From Methanotrichaceae archaeon (GTDB taxonomy: Archaea; Halobacteriota; Methanosarcinia; Methanotrichales; Methanotrichaceae): DNA of 47,122 bases. Shown piece by piece: positions 35,098 through 44,036 of the stretch. How positions within the stretch are numbered: position 1 is the first letter of the stretch; the number at the start of each line of letters is the position of its first letter. The translations under genes were made by a program, and so were the position numbers. The notes beneath the pieces are model-generated. The model saw nothing but the letters and a program-made list of their open reading frames with translations, had not been told where the DNA came from and did no database searches. The stretch lies in NCBI GenBank assembly GCA_016927425.1, contig JAFGMR010000064.1:1-47122 (forward strand), given 5' to 3'.

Positions 35098-36141
35098 ATG
35101 ACCGGGGTTGATATGAAGAATGATCTGCCTCAAAGAGAGAGGCAACACACAACGATTTCCATGGAGGATCGAGATATCGCAGGCCTTGCCAGGGATATGG
35201 GCAGGCTGGGGTTCCAGGCAGGTCAGCTTGGGCGGTCGGTAGACGTATGGCAGAACATGCTCGATGATGAGGTGACGATATTCCTTGGACTGGCAGGAGC
35301 GATGGTTCCCGCAGGCCTCAAGGAGGTTGTAGCCTACCTCATAAGAGAGCGGATGGTCGACTGCATCGTAAGCACAGGGGCGAACCTATTCCACGATCTC
35401 TGCGAGGGGCTTGGGGTGATCCATTATAGGGGTGATCCCTCTGCTGACGATGCTCATCTGAAGGAGTGCGGCATCGATCGGATATTCGACGTATACGTCT
35501 CGGAGGAGGACGTTCAGAAGGGGGACCGATACATCGTGAACCTCGTGCGGAAGATGAGTCAGGATAGATCCTATTCCTCCAGGGAGCTGATGGAGCTAAT
35601 AGGTAGCGACATGCCGAATACCACCATCCTCGGAAGCGCAAAGAGGGCAGGGGTTCCGGTCTTCGTGCCAGCCTTATGCGATAGCTCGATTGGCATAGGC
35701 ATGGTAATGGCATGGCGAGATGGGCATAAGGTGATGATCGATCAGATCAGGGATGTCCATGAGATAACCCAGATCACCGAGCAGTCGACGAAGACCGGCG
35801 TCGTCTTCGTCGGCGGAGGGGTTCCGAAGAACTTCATTCAGCAGACAAAGGTGGTGGCTTCTCTGCTCGGAAACGATAAGGGCGGGCATAACTACGCAAT
35901 TCAGTACACAATCGATCCTCCATACTTCGGAGGGCTATCTGGCTGCACCTTCTCCGAGGCGGTCTCGTGGGGCAAGGTCGATTCCAAGGCGAGGATGGCC
36001 CAGGCCTTCGTCGATGCAACGATCGCGCTTCCCTTCGCAGCCCACGCCCTCAAGGGATCGGGGGTGAGAAGGAGGATCGCGCCCAGGTTCGATTGGCAAG
36101 GCTCGGATCTCGCGCTCCGCTACGAGGCTCGATCCAAGTAG
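35098..36141 (+). CDS. dys: Deoxyhypusine synthase
   Basis: 347 residues. Family motifs: FLGLAGAMVPAGL, IVSTGANLFHDL, VPALCDSSIGIG, VFVGGGVPKNF, and the active-site Lys loop SEAVSWGKVDS near residue 300. It moves an aminobutyl group from spermidine to a Lys of aIF5A, the first step to hypusine. The divergent speA supplies agmatine for polyamines. The gene lacks a neighbouring aIF5A gene in this window. Confidence 0.95.
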   Translation: MTGVDMKNDLPQRERQHTTISMEDRDIAGLARDMGRLGFQAGQLGRSVDVWQNMLDDEVTIFLGLAGAMVPAGLKEVVAYLIRERMVDCIVSTGANLFHDLCEGLGVIHYRGDPSADDAHLKECGIDRIFDVYVSEEDVQKGDRYIVNLVRKMSQDRSYSSRELMELIGSDMPNTTILGSAKRAGVPVFVPALCDSSIGIGMVMAWRDGHKVMIDQIRDVHEITQITEQSTKTGVVFVGGGVPKNFIQQTKVVASLLGNDKGGHNYAIQYTIDPPYFGGLSGCTFSEAVSWGKVDSKARMAQAFVDATIALPFAAHALKGSGVRRRIAPRFDWQGSDLALRYEARSK

Positions 36142-36336
36142 CGACAAATCCTCCAAAGGGATCGCGAGAAGGGACGCCCGCAGGCATCAGGGCGGCTCTT
36201 GCGCGCCAGATGAAGATCGAGATAAATCAAATCAGTGAATCTCGTCTTCCACGCAAAGCGCTCGCAATTCCGTCGAGCTTATGCCCAAACTGCGAAAAAA
36301 GATATCCAGCGCGCCGATTTCTTGGGGAAAGGATCG

Positions 36337-36359
36337 GGGCCATCTGCGCTAGATGGCCC
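36337..36359. terminator. Hairpin between convergent dys and lipoprotein genes
   Basis: A perfect 9-bp stem (GGGCCATCT at 36337-36345 with 36351-36359) encloses the 5-base loop GCGCT. It lies 19 bp past the lipoprotein stop on the minus strand and ~195 bp past dys, so it is placed to end the lipoprotein transcript and perhaps both. Confidence 0.5.
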
Positions 36360-36377
36360 GCCTTTGATCCTTCGAGC

Positions 36378-36926
36378 TTAGAGAGCGATGGTGCTTGCAA
36401 GTTCCAGGCTCTGAGTTCTATTGCCGTTTCCTTCAACCAGGATGGCAGTCTCTCCGGCATTCCATAGGTAGCTGTAGCGCAAGCTCTGGTCTCTTCCAGC
36501 CTTATCCCTGATTTCGAGGACGTCTCGGCCGCCTACTTGCGCGGTTCCGAAGCGGTCGACTCCGAGGAAAGGAGGCTTCTCGTACTTCGGCTGAAGGCGG
36601 AAGTTCTCGACTGCGGCCAATGCATGCGCCTCGTCCTCTGTCTCGATGATGGTGATCTTTGCGTCGTAGTCCACGCCGGGCTCTCCCCAGACGTAGTAGG
36701 CGATCGATCCATTGACAGCTCCGATATCGTTTGCGCCGTAAAACTCCTCAAGCTCCTCGGTCATGTTGATCCAGGGGGTGGAGGCGTTGATCTCCCCTCT
36801 GAATGAAAAGCCCATCGGGAGGTTCTCCCTCGGGAGATCCGGAGCAGCGGTTCCATCCTGGCCGACGCACCCGCATAAGGGGATTACGCCCAGCAGGAGA
36901 ATGATCGATAACAGCTCGTGTCTCAT
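36378..36926 (-). CDS. Predicted lipoprotein of unknown function
   Basis: 182 residues. The N-terminus has a hydrophobic helix and a lipobox-like LCGC (residues 17-20: SIILLLGVIPLCGC), followed by a disordered linker. A compact domain (about 50-182) includes a stretch reminiscent of surface-exposed periplasmic-type domains (IAYYVWGEPGVDYDAKITI, ETEDEAHALAAVENF, YSYLWNAGETAILVEGNGN). It probably sits on the outer face of the membrane. No enzyme motif is seen. A TATA-like CTTTATCTTATTG lies about 25 bp upstream. Confidence 0.7.
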   Translation of the reverse strand: MRHELLSIILLLGVIPLCGCVGQDGTAAPDLPRENLPMGFSFRGEINASTPWINMTEELEEFYGANDIGAVNGSIAYYVWGEPGVDYDAKITIIETEDEAHALAAVENFRLQPKYEKPPFLGVDRFGTAQVGGRDVLEIRDKAGRDQSLRYSYLWNAGETAILVEGNGNRTQSLELASTIAL

Positions 36927-37428
36927 GTACCGATAGATCCGCCTTCAATAAGATAAAGCCTGCCGTCGACCGATAATGCTTGCAGTCCTAAGTAGATCCT
37001 TCCATCGATAAAGAAAGCCCGCCATCGATAAATAGCAACTGCTCAATTACTTGAGGGCTACCAATCTTACACTTGGACATATTGTCAACTTCGACACGCG
37101 ATCCCTAAACTCGGATTGAAACGCAATATAAATGCTCAGAAGGACAGCAAATACACGCGAATTAAAGCAAAATATTCGCGTTCATTCGCGTTCATTCGCG
37201 GTTGAAATAAGGAGAGATATAAATAGTATTTGCACAATATCGTGAGGATACTGGAGATACTGATCAAAAGAGATCACTACCAAGAGGCACTGCGGTTCCG
37301 CTGAAGATTAGCCAAAAGGACAATTTGCCTCAACGTATTGAGCATGTTCGATAAATAGGGCTGGCCGTCGATAAGGAGATCCTACCGCCTATAGAGAACG
37401 CCTGCCGTCGATGAGGCCTTGGCCGACG
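36927..37428. repeat. Gene-free 500-bp stretch with degenerate GCCGTCGATAA motifs
   Basis: No gene is supported. Short degenerate units of the type GCC(G/A)TCGATAA recur near 36961, 37011, 37021, 37364 and 37403, often with TAGATCC or GAGATCC nearby. In the middle is the 53-bp dispersed repeat (37171-37223). Confidence 0.5.
37171..37223. repeat. Dispersed 53-bp repeat, copy 2
   Basis: Nearly identical to 6703-6755 (three differences), same orientation. AATATTCGCGTTCATTCGCG and then a second TTCATTCGCG, GGTTGAAATA and GGAGAGATATAAA. Outside any gene. It may belong to a wider family of intergenic repeats in this genome. Confidence 0.75.
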
Positions 37429-37617
37429 TCAAGCCGGTTTGAGCATCGCTCGTGTTCGGGTGATGTCCACTTCCACAAGTCGCCCTTTGGCCCTCTTGCT
37501 CTCCCCGAGGATGCCTTCCATGATGATCTCATCATCTAATACGAGTATATGTACAACGCCATCCATGAGGAGATCCTCTTGCTCCCCATCGACCATGTAA
37601 ACCGAGAGCTCGCACAT
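37429..37617 (-). CDS. CooT-family small protein
   Basis: 62 residues, matching the CooT family (PF10133): MCE at the start, an ELSVYMVDGEQEDLLMDGV strand pair, DEIIMEGILGESKRAKGRL and a basic end. CooT binds nickel through the N-terminal Cys2 in bacteria with CO dehydrogenase; many archaeal members have unknown roles. Cys2 is present here. Methanogens have several nickel enzymes, so nickel handling is plausible. It lies 27 bp after tRNA-Arg(TCT), likely on the same transcript. Confidence 0.75.
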   Translation of the reverse strand: MCELSVYMVDGEQEDLLMDGVVHILVLDDEIIMEGILGESKRAKGRLVEVDITRTRAMLKPA

Positions 37618-37644
37618 TTCATCTATCCCCGATTATCAGTTGGA

Positions 37645-37719
37645 CGGACCCGGCGGGATTCGAACCCGCGACCCCCGGGTTAGAAGCCCGGTGCTATATC
37701 CTGGCTAAGCCACGGGTCC
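37645..37719 (-). tRNA. tRNA-Arg (anticodon TCT)
   Basis: The cloverleaf is read on the minus strand. Acceptor GGACCCG pairs with CGGGTCC, discriminator G; the anticodon stem CCGGG/CCCGG encloses CTTCTAA with anticodon TCT; the T arm is GCGGG-TTCGAAT-CCCGC. No intron or encoded CCA. It lies between prefoldin beta and the CooT-family gene. Confidence 0.93.
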
Positions 37720-37733
37720 GCTAAAGTTGGAGG

Positions 37734-38096
37734 TTATCCCCCCCTCGGGGGGGCTTGGCCCAAGGCCTGCTTCAGCTGGTCCTGGAGCTGCGTGAACCTG
37801 CTCTGTATCCTCTCCTCCTGCTTTGCCATCGTCTTAAGGCGAAGGTCCATGACGTCCTTCTTCTCAGTCAGGTCCTCTAGTACCTTGGCCTTTTCCGCCT
37901 TTATGAGGATATCTCCCACGCTCTTGTATATGATCTGATCGTCGGCTGCCGTCTCAAGCTCCTTGAGGGCGGCCTCTATCTCCTTGACCATGATCTCGAT
38001 CTGGCTCTTCTGGCTGATCAGAGCCTGCCCCTGCTGCTGGAGCTGCTGCAGCTGAGCAAGCTGATTCTGTAACTGTGGAGGCAATTCCGTGCTCAT
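37734..38096 (-). CDS. pfdB: Prefoldin beta subunit
   Basis: About 120 residues from the ATG at 38096 (MSTELPPQLQNQLAQ). Two long coiled coils flank a short beta hairpin (IIYKSVGDILIKAEK). Four beta and two alpha subunits form the jellyfish-like chaperone that delivers proteins to the thermosome. The start overlaps the pcc1 stop by 4 bp; a longer start 18 bp upstream is less likely. Confidence 0.92.
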   Translation of the reverse strand: MSTELPPQLQNQLAQLQQLQQQGQALISQKSQIEIMVKEIEAALKELETAADDQIIYKSVGDILIKAEKAKVLEDLTEKKDVMDLRLKTMAKQEERIQSRFTQLQDQLKQALGQAPPRGG

Positions 38097-38320
38097 ATAT
38101 TCATCATCTCCCATCCTATCTTGAGCAGCCGAATCCAGGTATTTAGGGCAGCCCTGGCCGAGGCCAGATCCCGACCCTCTATCCTGATCTCAACCTGCCC
38201 ATCTCCTCGCTGGAGATCGACTACACCTCGATGGAGTTCATCATCCATCTCGCAGGCAAGAGCCCGATAGATCTCATCGGCGGCCGTCGTCTCAAGGACG
38301 ATCGAAGCATCACACCTCAT
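38093..38320 (-). CDS. pcc1: KEOPS complex subunit Pcc1
   Basis: 75 residues of the Pcc1 family: a small alpha/beta fold with an IYRALACEMDD helix, then VEIRIEGRDLASARAALNTWIRLLK, the typical end helix pattern. Pcc1 dimerises in KEOPS, which makes the tRNA modification t6A. Overlaps prefoldin beta by 4 bp and follows rpoP at about 28 bp. Confidence 0.85.
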   Translation of the reverse strand: MRCDASIVLETTAADEIYRALACEMDDELHRGVVDLQRGDGQVEIRIEGRDLASARAALNTWIRLLKIGWEMMNI

Positions 38321-38348
38321 CTATCTCCTGCCTGTGGGACTCGCGCCT

Positions 38349-38486
38349 TCAGACGGCCTTCATCTTCTTGACCGTCGTCGGGCGTTCCTTCATGAGAATC
38401 CTATGGCCACAGTAGGGGCACCTTATGCCGCTGTACTCATAGTCCACCTCGACGGTCCTCTTGCATCTGGTGCACCTATAAGCCAT
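38349..38486 (-). CDS. rpoP: RNA polymerase subunit P (Rpb12/RpoP)
   Basis: 45 residues, short enough to be missed by a length cut-off. [20 protein letters not shown], then [15 protein letters not shown]: two zinc CxxC knuckles typical of Rpb12. It is a small zinc subunit of archaeal RNA polymerase. It starts 1 bp after the L37Ae stop, so translation is coupled. Confidence 0.93.
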   Translation of the reverse strand: MAYRCTRCKRTVEVDYEYSGIRCPYCGHRILMKERPTTVKKMKAV

Positions 38487-38487
38487 A

Positions 38488-38769
38488 TCACTCGATCTCC
38501 ATCGTCCTCTTCATGGACTTGGTCACGGACTTGCCGGCAGATGTGACCGGTATGTAGGCGCCGCCAGCGAAGGCGAAGGAGCACTTGGAGCATCTCCATA
38601 TGGATGTGCCGGCCCTTCTTACCTTCATCCTGCCGCACTGAGGACATTCATAGCTGGCCTTGCTCCTCTCCTCCATGTCGGCAACGATCTTTCTCGACTT
38701 CCTTCCGTACCTGGCACCGAATCTGGCAGCCGACCTGCTCTTCCTACCTTTCCTGAACTGCTTGACCAT
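38488..38769 (-). CDS. rpl37ae: Large-subunit ribosomal protein L37Ae (eL43)
   Basis: 93 residues with a four-Cys zinc finger ([13 protein letters not shown], then [15 protein letters not shown]) and a basic N-terminus with [10 protein letters not shown]. Sits 2 bp after the rrp42 stop and before rpoP, the usual archaeal order. Confidence 0.95.
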   Translation of the reverse strand: MVKQFRKGRKSRSAARFGARYGRKSRKIVADMEERSKASYECPQCGRMKVRRAGTSIWRCSKCSFAFAGGAYIPVTSAGKSVTKSMKRTMEIE

Positions 38770-38771
38770 GA

Positions 38772-39548
38772 TTATACTTCCAGAAACTTCTCCCGGATCT
38801 CTCTAGCCCTCTCGCATGCTATATCAACGATGCGGTAGACCTGGTCCGTCGCGAGCATTCCTGTCCCGCTCTTCTGCATCCCGCATATCCTCCCATCGGC
38901 GGTGGAGATCACCGTCATCTTGGTTGAGGCTATCGGTTCCTCGTCGCTATCCGGGTCGAAGAGGATGACGCCGCCAAACTCCATGGCTGTTGTCGCGATA
39001 GGCACGTCCTTGACCTCCAATGGATAATCCTCCCCTAGGCCGAACTTCTTCGCGGGGACGATCGTGTTCAAGAGTGCAGCTATGGCTCCAATGCTCGATG
39101 CATCCATGATATTTCCGCAGTCGTCGAGGATATGCACATCTATGAAGATGATCCAGACCTTCTCCCCCGGAACTATGCAGAGGGACTTCAGATCGAGGGA
39201 TTTCGACTCACGCACACCTCTATCGACCAATCGGGCAAGCTCGATTCCTACCTCATTGGGGGGACCGGGCTCGAAGAGCGGCGACGCGAGTGGTACAAGT
39301 TCGGCGTTCGTTATGATCACCCCTCGATCCGGAGAGTCGGCGAAGGGCTCTCCAGGTTGCATCTTCACTCCCACGAGCACCTGGGTCTTTCCGAGCTTTA
39401 CTAGGGCGCTTCCCTCGGCCTTTTCTATGAGCCCCCTCTGGATGGAGATCTCCCTGTAGCCGTCGAAGGATCTACCGTCACCCCTCTCTCCGCGCAGCAT
39501 TAGGTTGTAAAGGTAATCCTTCCTGATCTCGGATATGACGCTAGTCAC
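38772..39548 (-). CDS. rrp42: Exosome subunit Rrp42
   Basis: 258 residues of the RNase PH fold: [16 protein letters not shown], then [16 protein letters not shown], and [18 protein letters not shown]. Rrp42 pairs with Rrp41 in the hexameric ring of the archaeal exosome and is itself catalytically inactive. Overlaps rrp41 by 8 bp. Confidence 0.95.
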   Translation of the reverse strand: MTSVISEIRKDYLYNLMLRGERGDGRSFDGYREISIQRGLIEKAEGSALVKLGKTQVLVGVKMQPGEPFADSPDRGVIITNAELVPLASPLFEPGPPNEVGIELARLVDRGVRESKSLDLKSLCIVPGEKVWIIFIDVHILDDCGNIMDASSIGAIAALLNTIVPAKKFGLGEDYPLEVKDVPIATTAMEFGGVILFDPDSDEEPIASTKMTVISTADGRICGMQKSGTGMLATDQVYRIVDIACERAREIREKFLEV

Positions 39549-40293
39549 AGGCCGTCACCTCCGCCTGTTCTCCCCTCTCTCCCTCGAGCTGGCTATACCT
39601 CTCGATGAGCACCTTTCTCTGGACCTCGTAGATCTGGCGGCAGCCGCTCTTGGCAAGCTCCATAGCCTCGTGGAACTCATCGATCGTAAGCCCTCCGTCC
39701 ATCTGCAGGAGCGTTATCTCGCCGGAAGGGGTCATTGCGATCGGCATATCGGCGTCGCCGAAGTTGTCCTCCTCCTTCATGGGATCGAGGACGATCTCTC
39801 CTCCGACCTTTCCTGCGGCACATGAGCTGATCAGACCTCGCATGGGGATTCCTGCGTCGGCGAGAGCGACCGAGGCTGCATTTATCCCAGCGGTCCTTGT
39901 TCCAGCATCTGCCTGAAGGATCTCAACGAATACGTCGATCACCGATCGAGGATAGTAAGATGTAAGAATGACCGGCTCCAGGGCCTCGCGACCCACCTTG
40001 GATAGCTCGTAGCTTCGCCTATCCGGCCCGGGACGCCTCCTCTCCTCTACCGAGAAGGATGCCATGTTGTACCTGTAGCGAACTATGGCCCTCGTCACCT
40101 CTTGGAGGTGTCTTGGATGAACTTCCCTCGGCCCGTAGACTGCCGCGATCACCCTGTTCTTTCCCATCTCCACATAACACGAGCCGTCGGCCCTGGCCAG
40201 AACGCCAACCTCTATCTTGATGGGGCGCAGCTCATCTGGCCTTCTCCCGTCGAGTCGAAGGCCGTCTTTGATGAATGATATCTTCTCTTCCAT
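39541..40293 (-). CDS. rrp41: Exosome catalytic subunit Rrp41
   Basis: About 250 residues from the ATG at 40293; the in-frame TTG at 40302 is less likely. RNase PH motifs: [51 protein letters not shown], and the metal site [13 protein letters not shown]. It degrades RNA phosphorolytically from the 3' end and can add tails. It follows rrp4 at 5 bp and overlaps rrp42. Confidence 0.95.
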   Translation of the reverse strand: MEEKISFIKDGLRLDGRRPDELRPIKIEVGVLARADGSCYVEMGKNRVIAAVYGPREVHPRHLQEVTRAIVRYRYNMASFSVEERRRPGPDRRSYELSKVGREALEPVILTSYYPRSVIDVFVEILQADAGTRTAGINAASVALADAGIPMRGLISSCAAGKVGGEIVLDPMKEEDNFGDADMPIAMTPSGEITLLQMDGGLTIDEFHEAMELAKSGCRQIYEVQRKVLIERYSQLEGERGEQAEVTACD

Positions 40294-40298
40294 AAAGA

Positions 40299-40991
40299 TC
40301 AACTTCTGCTCCCCTTTTCCCCCCCGAGGAACTCCACGATCCGATCAGTAAGGCCGTTGGTATGGGCCTCCTTCTCTATTATTAGTATGGTCTTTATAGC
40401 CAGATCCATGTCGTCCTCGTTCCCGCTGACCCAGATGCGACCGTTCTGGCCTACGAATATGTTACAGTTGAGCTCCTTTTTTAGCATTCCGATCATGGAA
40501 CCGCCTTTTCCGATGAGCCGGGGCACCCTGGTGTGGCTTATCTCAATCAACCTGCCGTTCTTGATGGGCCCCAATCTGCGGTCGTTCACGGTCAGCTCAA
40601 CTTTCATCGTGCAGTCCACGTCCTTCACACGGGCCATGAGGGAGCTTCCTATGCGCAGGTATCGGGACATCTCCTCCATATCTATTCTTTTGGGGAACTC
40701 GGATATATGGAGCAGTCCATCGTAGGGGGAGCTGATGTCCACGATCCAGTTGGAGAATGTGATGTCCTTGACTATGCCTATTATGTGGTCGCCAGGTGCT
40801 GGGACGTACTTGCCGGCCAGGGGTATCACGTTGATCCTGTTGTCCCTGTAGTTGGCCAGCCCATAGAGGAGGGAGAAAACCCTTCCGTCCTTGACATATG
40901 TACCCTCCCCGGACCTCTTCTCGTCCTCAGAGAGGATATCGCCTGGCACCACAATCGTTCGCTCGATCCTATCCATCTTTGTAACCCTCAT
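40299..40991 (-). CDS. rrp4: Exosome RNA-binding subunit Rrp4
   Basis: 230 residues. N-terminal domain ([20 protein letters not shown]), an S1 domain ([17 protein letters not shown]) and a KH domain ([31 protein letters not shown]). It caps the exosome ring and feeds RNA into it. The ATG overlaps the SBDS stop by 4 bp; an ATG 15 bp downstream is an alternative start. Confidence 0.95.
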   Translation of the reverse strand: MRVTKMDRIERTIVVPGDILSEDEKRSGEGTYVKDGRVFSLLYGLANYRDNRINVIPLAGKYVPAPGDHIIGIVKDITFSNWIVDISSPYDGLLHISEFPKRIDMEEMSRYLRIGSSLMARVKDVDCTMKVELTVNDRRLGPIKNGRLIEISHTRVPRLIGKGGSMIGMLKKELNCNIFVGQNGRIWVSGNEDDMDLAIKTILIIEKEAHTNGLTDRIVEFLGGEKGSRS

Positions 40992-41686
40992 CGCTTCAAT
41001 AGCTTGGTCTCCGCATCCCCCTTGGTCAGCCTATTGATGAGGGCATAGAAGTCCTCCTGCATCCCTGCGGGGATCCTGATGACCCCTATCCAGGAGCCAT
41101 CGTTCTGCCAGGCCTCTCTAATTACCTGGCCGAATCCGGCGATCTCCCCGTAGGCCTTGGCCGCAAAGCTGGCCTGGACCTTGACAGCGATGTCGACCTC
41201 CTCGAATCTTATGGGTATCAGAGGGCGGATAGCCTTCATTGCTATGTTGACCAGCTCATCGGTGGACTTGGATGGATCGATGTTCACCCTTGCCTCCTTT
41301 ATCGCCTGCTCTATTCGGCTGGGGGGGTGTGGGGTCTTGGTCTGGGGATTGATCGCGTTTCGGGCGATTATCGCTATTACCTGGAGCCGTTTGGCCTCGA
41401 TGAACTTCTTCCTCTGTTCAGCTGTCAGGCTGATCTCGCCCTTCTTGACTATCTTATCTGCAATTGTTAGGACGTCTGTTGTGCCAAAGGCCTTCATCAG
41501 GTCTTCGACGGGGCTCCTATCTCCCCGGCTCGCGTTCTGGAAGACGTCCTCGACTGCCAGTATATCCTCCAGCAATACATCCTCGCCGCGACGGTAGGCC
41601 AGAGCTCCGTCTGCGTCCACCAGAACCTCGAAATCGGTCCCGTGGCTCTTCAGCCTGGCTGCTACCGCCTCATCGACGTTAACCAT
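40988..41686 (-). CDS. SBDS family ribosome maturation protein
   Basis: 232 residues with the three SBDS domains: FEVLVDADGALAYRRGE and FQNASRGDRSP near the start, then a helical domain (LTAEQRKKFIEAKRLQVIAIIARNAINP), and a C-terminal RNA-binding-like fold (AKAYGEIAGFGQV). SBDS helps release aIF6 from the 50S subunit. It lies 2 bp after psmA and overlaps rrp4 by 4 bp. Confidence 0.95.
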   Translation of the reverse strand: MVNVDEAVAARLKSHGTDFEVLVDADGALAYRRGEDVLLEDILAVEDVFQNASRGDRSPVEDLMKAFGTTDVLTIADKIVKKGEISLTAEQRKKFIEAKRLQVIAIIARNAINPQTKTPHPPSRIEQAIKEARVNIDPSKSTDELVNIAMKAIRPLIPIRFEEVDIAVKVQASFAAKAYGEIAGFGQVIREAWQNDGSWIGVIRIPAGMQEDFYALINRLTKGDAETKLLKR

Positions 41687-41688
41687 CC

Positions 41689-42432
41689 TTAAGCCTCTTC
41701 CACGGCCTGGGCGGCCTTCATCCTCTCAACATAGGAAGCTACCTCTGCCTCTTCCAGCTTGTGAAATGCCTTGTCGGCCAGCTTGATCAGCCCGATCTCG
41801 GTCGTTGCCGCCTCGAACTTGCCCTCGGAGGCCTTGTAGAGCGCCTCGAGCCCGAGCAGAATGGCCTCTTCCATGGACATATCCTCTCGATACTTCTCCT
41901 CGAAGACCTCCATGACCGCTGCCCGCCCTGCTCCAATCCCCGTTGCCTTGTACTCGAGGAGCGCTCCGCTAGGATCCGTCTCGAATAGCCTCGTTCGTTC
42001 ATCATCCGCCCCGATGATGAGAAGAGCCGTTCCAAAAGGCCTCACACCACCGTACTGCGTGTAGGTCTGCTTGAAGTCACATACCTTCTTCGCAAGTGTC
42101 TCGACGCCTATCCTCTCGTCGTAGATCAGCCTGTTGATCTGGCATTCGACCCTTGCTCGGTCGATCAAGACCCTGGCATCTGCCACTAGGCCTGAGGTTG
42201 CCGCCCCTATATGCGAATCTATCTGGAATATCTTCTCGATGGACTCCGGCTCCATAAGCCGGCTGGTTATTCTCTTGTCCACCAGCACGGCCACACCGTC
42301 CACCGCCTTTATACCCACAGCTGTGGTCCCTCGCCGCACCGCCTCCCGAGCATACTCCACCTGGAAGAGGCGTCCATCAGGGCTGAAGACGGTAATAGCC
42401 CTGTCATAACCCATCTGAGGTGCCATCTGCAT
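41689..42432 (-). CDS. psmA: Proteasome alpha subunit
   Basis: About 247 residues from the ATG at 42432 ([20 protein letters not shown]), which has GGAG 9 bp upstream; a longer start at 42447 is possible. Hallmarks: [46 protein letters not shown]. Seven copies form the outer ring of the 20S core, which gates substrate entry. It overlaps the RNase P component 2 gene by about 29 bp. Confidence 0.96.
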   Translation of the reverse strand: MQMAPQMGYDRAITVFSPDGRLFQVEYAREAVRRGTTAVGIKAVDGVAVLVDKRITSRLMEPESIEKIFQIDSHIGAATSGLVADARVLIDRARVECQINRLIYDERIGVETLAKKVCDFKQTYTQYGGVRPFGTALLIIGADDERTRLFETDPSGALLEYKATGIGAGRAAVMEVFEEKYREDMSMEEAILLGLEALYKASEGKFEAATTEIGLIKLADKAFHKLEEAEVASYVERMKAAQAVEEA

Positions 42433-42922
42433 AGTCATATTCTCCATCTAAGTCAAAAGAGGTAAGCCCCAAATATCTGGTATCCGATCCCTTGGTCATA
42501 TCCTGGTTGTCCGGAGTGAGGTCGATCTCCTCGCCCCTAATTCGGGCGATCGAGCCAGTGACCTCTTCGATCTCGATCCTTCTATGGTCCGATTCAGCCC
42601 CTAGTCTGCCCAGTTCCGGTATATACTTTTCTGTTAGAGCTCTAATCGTCCCCGAAGTGCCGAGCACGATGAGCGACGCCCTGAACCCGCCGACCGCATA
42701 AACGCATGCCAGGGCCGAACGGCATTCTCGGATTCGGATATGACTGCAGCGGAGGATGCCGTAGCGTCCATCGAACCTGATGAGCTTTAGGCGATTCTTG
42801 GAGGATCCGATGTCGCCTAAAAGGCTCGCCTGGGCCGAGTAGATCTCCCAGAGGAGGTCCCTCTCGCCTACGCTGCCCTCGCACTCCACGAGGAAGGCCA
42901 TATATCTGCGCCTGGGGCGCAT
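42404..42922 (-). CDS. rnp2: Ribonuclease P protein component 2 (Pop5)
   Basis: About 172 residues from the ATG at 42922 ([14 protein letters not shown]). The fold signature is the early strand, then [24 protein letters not shown] and [17 protein letters not shown]. It binds RNase P RNA with Rpp30 in tRNA 5' maturation. The C-terminal ~45 residues form an acidic tail and overlap psmA. A start at 42970 would overlap the Rpp30 gene. Confidence 0.88.
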   Translation of the reverse strand: MRPRRRYMAFLVECEGSVGERDLLWEIYSAQASLLGDIGSSKNRLKLIRFDGRYGILRCSHIRIRECRSALACVYAVGGFRASLIVLGTSGTIRALTEKYIPELGRLGAESDHRRIEIEEVTGSIARIRGEEIDLTPDNQDMTKGSDTRYLGLTSFDLDGEYDYADGTSDGL

Positions 42923-42939
42923 AGTGGGAAGCCTCGTCC

Positions 42940-43623
42940 TCAAAGGATCTCCACCCCAGGGGCTGCCCATCTCCGGCGGTTGAGGCTGATGACCTCGCCC
43001 GGATAGAGCAAGGCCGCCCTGGCCTCCTCGTCCTTCATCCCAGCGAGCTCTGCGAGAGCCATCAGGTCTCTTGGAGACCTCAGGTCGAGATGGGATCTGA
43101 CATCGGCGCTAATTACCATGGGCAGTCGAAATTTTCTGGCCATCGCCAGGTTCCTTGCTATGAGCTCGAGCCACTTGGTTCTAGGGCCGCCTCGAAGGCG
43201 GATCATGGGGCTGAGGTCAAAGCCGATTGCAACCTGATTGAGTTTCGCCGATCTGGCCATGGCGATTGTAAGGGATGACCTTCCGGCCTCCGGATGGAGA
43301 AGGATGTCCACGTTTGGATTCTCGCAAGCAGCCCTGTTGATCGCCTCGGATCCACCGTGGACCGCCACGATCTCATAGCTCCGCCGAAGAGCGGAAGTCT
43401 TGCCGATCAGGGCTCTCTGATCCCTCGCAACGACCTCAGTTCCCCAGGCGACATCGATCTCCTTGACGCGTTGTACTGCCTCTGGCAAGAAGAGGAACTC
43501 ATAGCCGCTGTGATTTGAGATCACTATGCCCGAGTAGCCGAGCCTTCTCGCGGCAAGAGCGAGCCTGCTCGGCGAGTCCGATCCCTCGGGAAGGGCATGG
43601 ATGTCATATCCATAGAACCTCAA
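42940..43623 (-). CDS. rnp3: Ribonuclease P protein component 3 (Rpp30)
   Basis: 227 residues of TIM-barrel PHP-like Rpp30: FYGYDIHALPEG, RLGYSGIVISNHSG, VVARDQRAL, AVHGGSEAINRAACEN, VDILLHPEA and VISADVRSHLDLRSPRDL. It pairs with Pop5. The ATG overlaps the upstream RNA-binding gene by 4 bp. Confidence 0.93.
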   Translation of the reverse strand: MRFYGYDIHALPEGSDSPSRLALAARRLGYSGIVISNHSGYEFLFLPEAVQRVKEIDVAWGTEVVARDQRALIGKTSALRRSYEIVAVHGGSEAINRAACENPNVDILLHPEAGRSSLTIAMARSAKLNQVAIGFDLSPMIRLRGGPRTKWLELIARNLAMARKFRLPMVISADVRSHLDLRSPRDLMALAELAGMKDEEARAALLYPGEVISLNRRRWAAPGVEIL

Positions 43624-44036
43624 AGCAGCTCCCCCAATATCCTCACAGCCTCATCCCTTTTGGAGGGATAGGTGGCGATATGGGCGCATGCGTCTATGGC
43701 GTCCTTCGAGTCGGTCAAAGATATGCGCCCCTTGAAAGCGGCCTGCTTGTCCAGGCGCATATGGAAACAACAATCCTCGTCGGTCCGTTCAGGGATCTCC
43801 CTCTCTAAGCGGGATAGATCTTGAGGGGAAAGCTGCTCTCTGAGGATCTCGAATAGGTGGCCGCCATCTCGCCTCCCCAGCGTCGCCTCCAGTATCACGA
43901 TCTCGTTGCCGTGATGGCCGGCGACCTTGGTCGCAGTTATGCTGTCGAGGGGGACGAAGATGGCCAGGGCCTCTCGAACCCGGGCCTCGTCCTCGGTTGC
44001 GGCCACGAAGGCGCGAAAGGTTATCCTGTGGATCAC
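43620..44036 (-). CDS. RNA-binding protein, DUF54 family (PF01877)
   Basis: 138 residues with the DUF54 pattern: [20 protein letters not shown], then [18 protein letters not shown] and a C-terminal [19 protein letters not shown]. The family is a ribosomal L5-like/RNA-binding fold often found beside exosome and RNase P genes in archaea. Overlaps L15e and Rpp30 by 4 bp each. Confidence 0.85.
   Translation of the reverse strand: MIHRITFRAFVAATEDEARVREALAIFVPLDSITATKVAGHHGNEIVILEATLGRRDGGHLFEILREQLSPQDLSRLEREIPERTDEDCCFHMRLDKQAAFKGRISLTDSKDAIDACAHIATYPSKRDEAVRILGELL

Noticed and set aside
35967-36467. Plus-strand frame over the dys end and the terminator
   Set aside because: It overlaps a conserved gene in another frame and crosses a hairpin; Arg-rich shadow.
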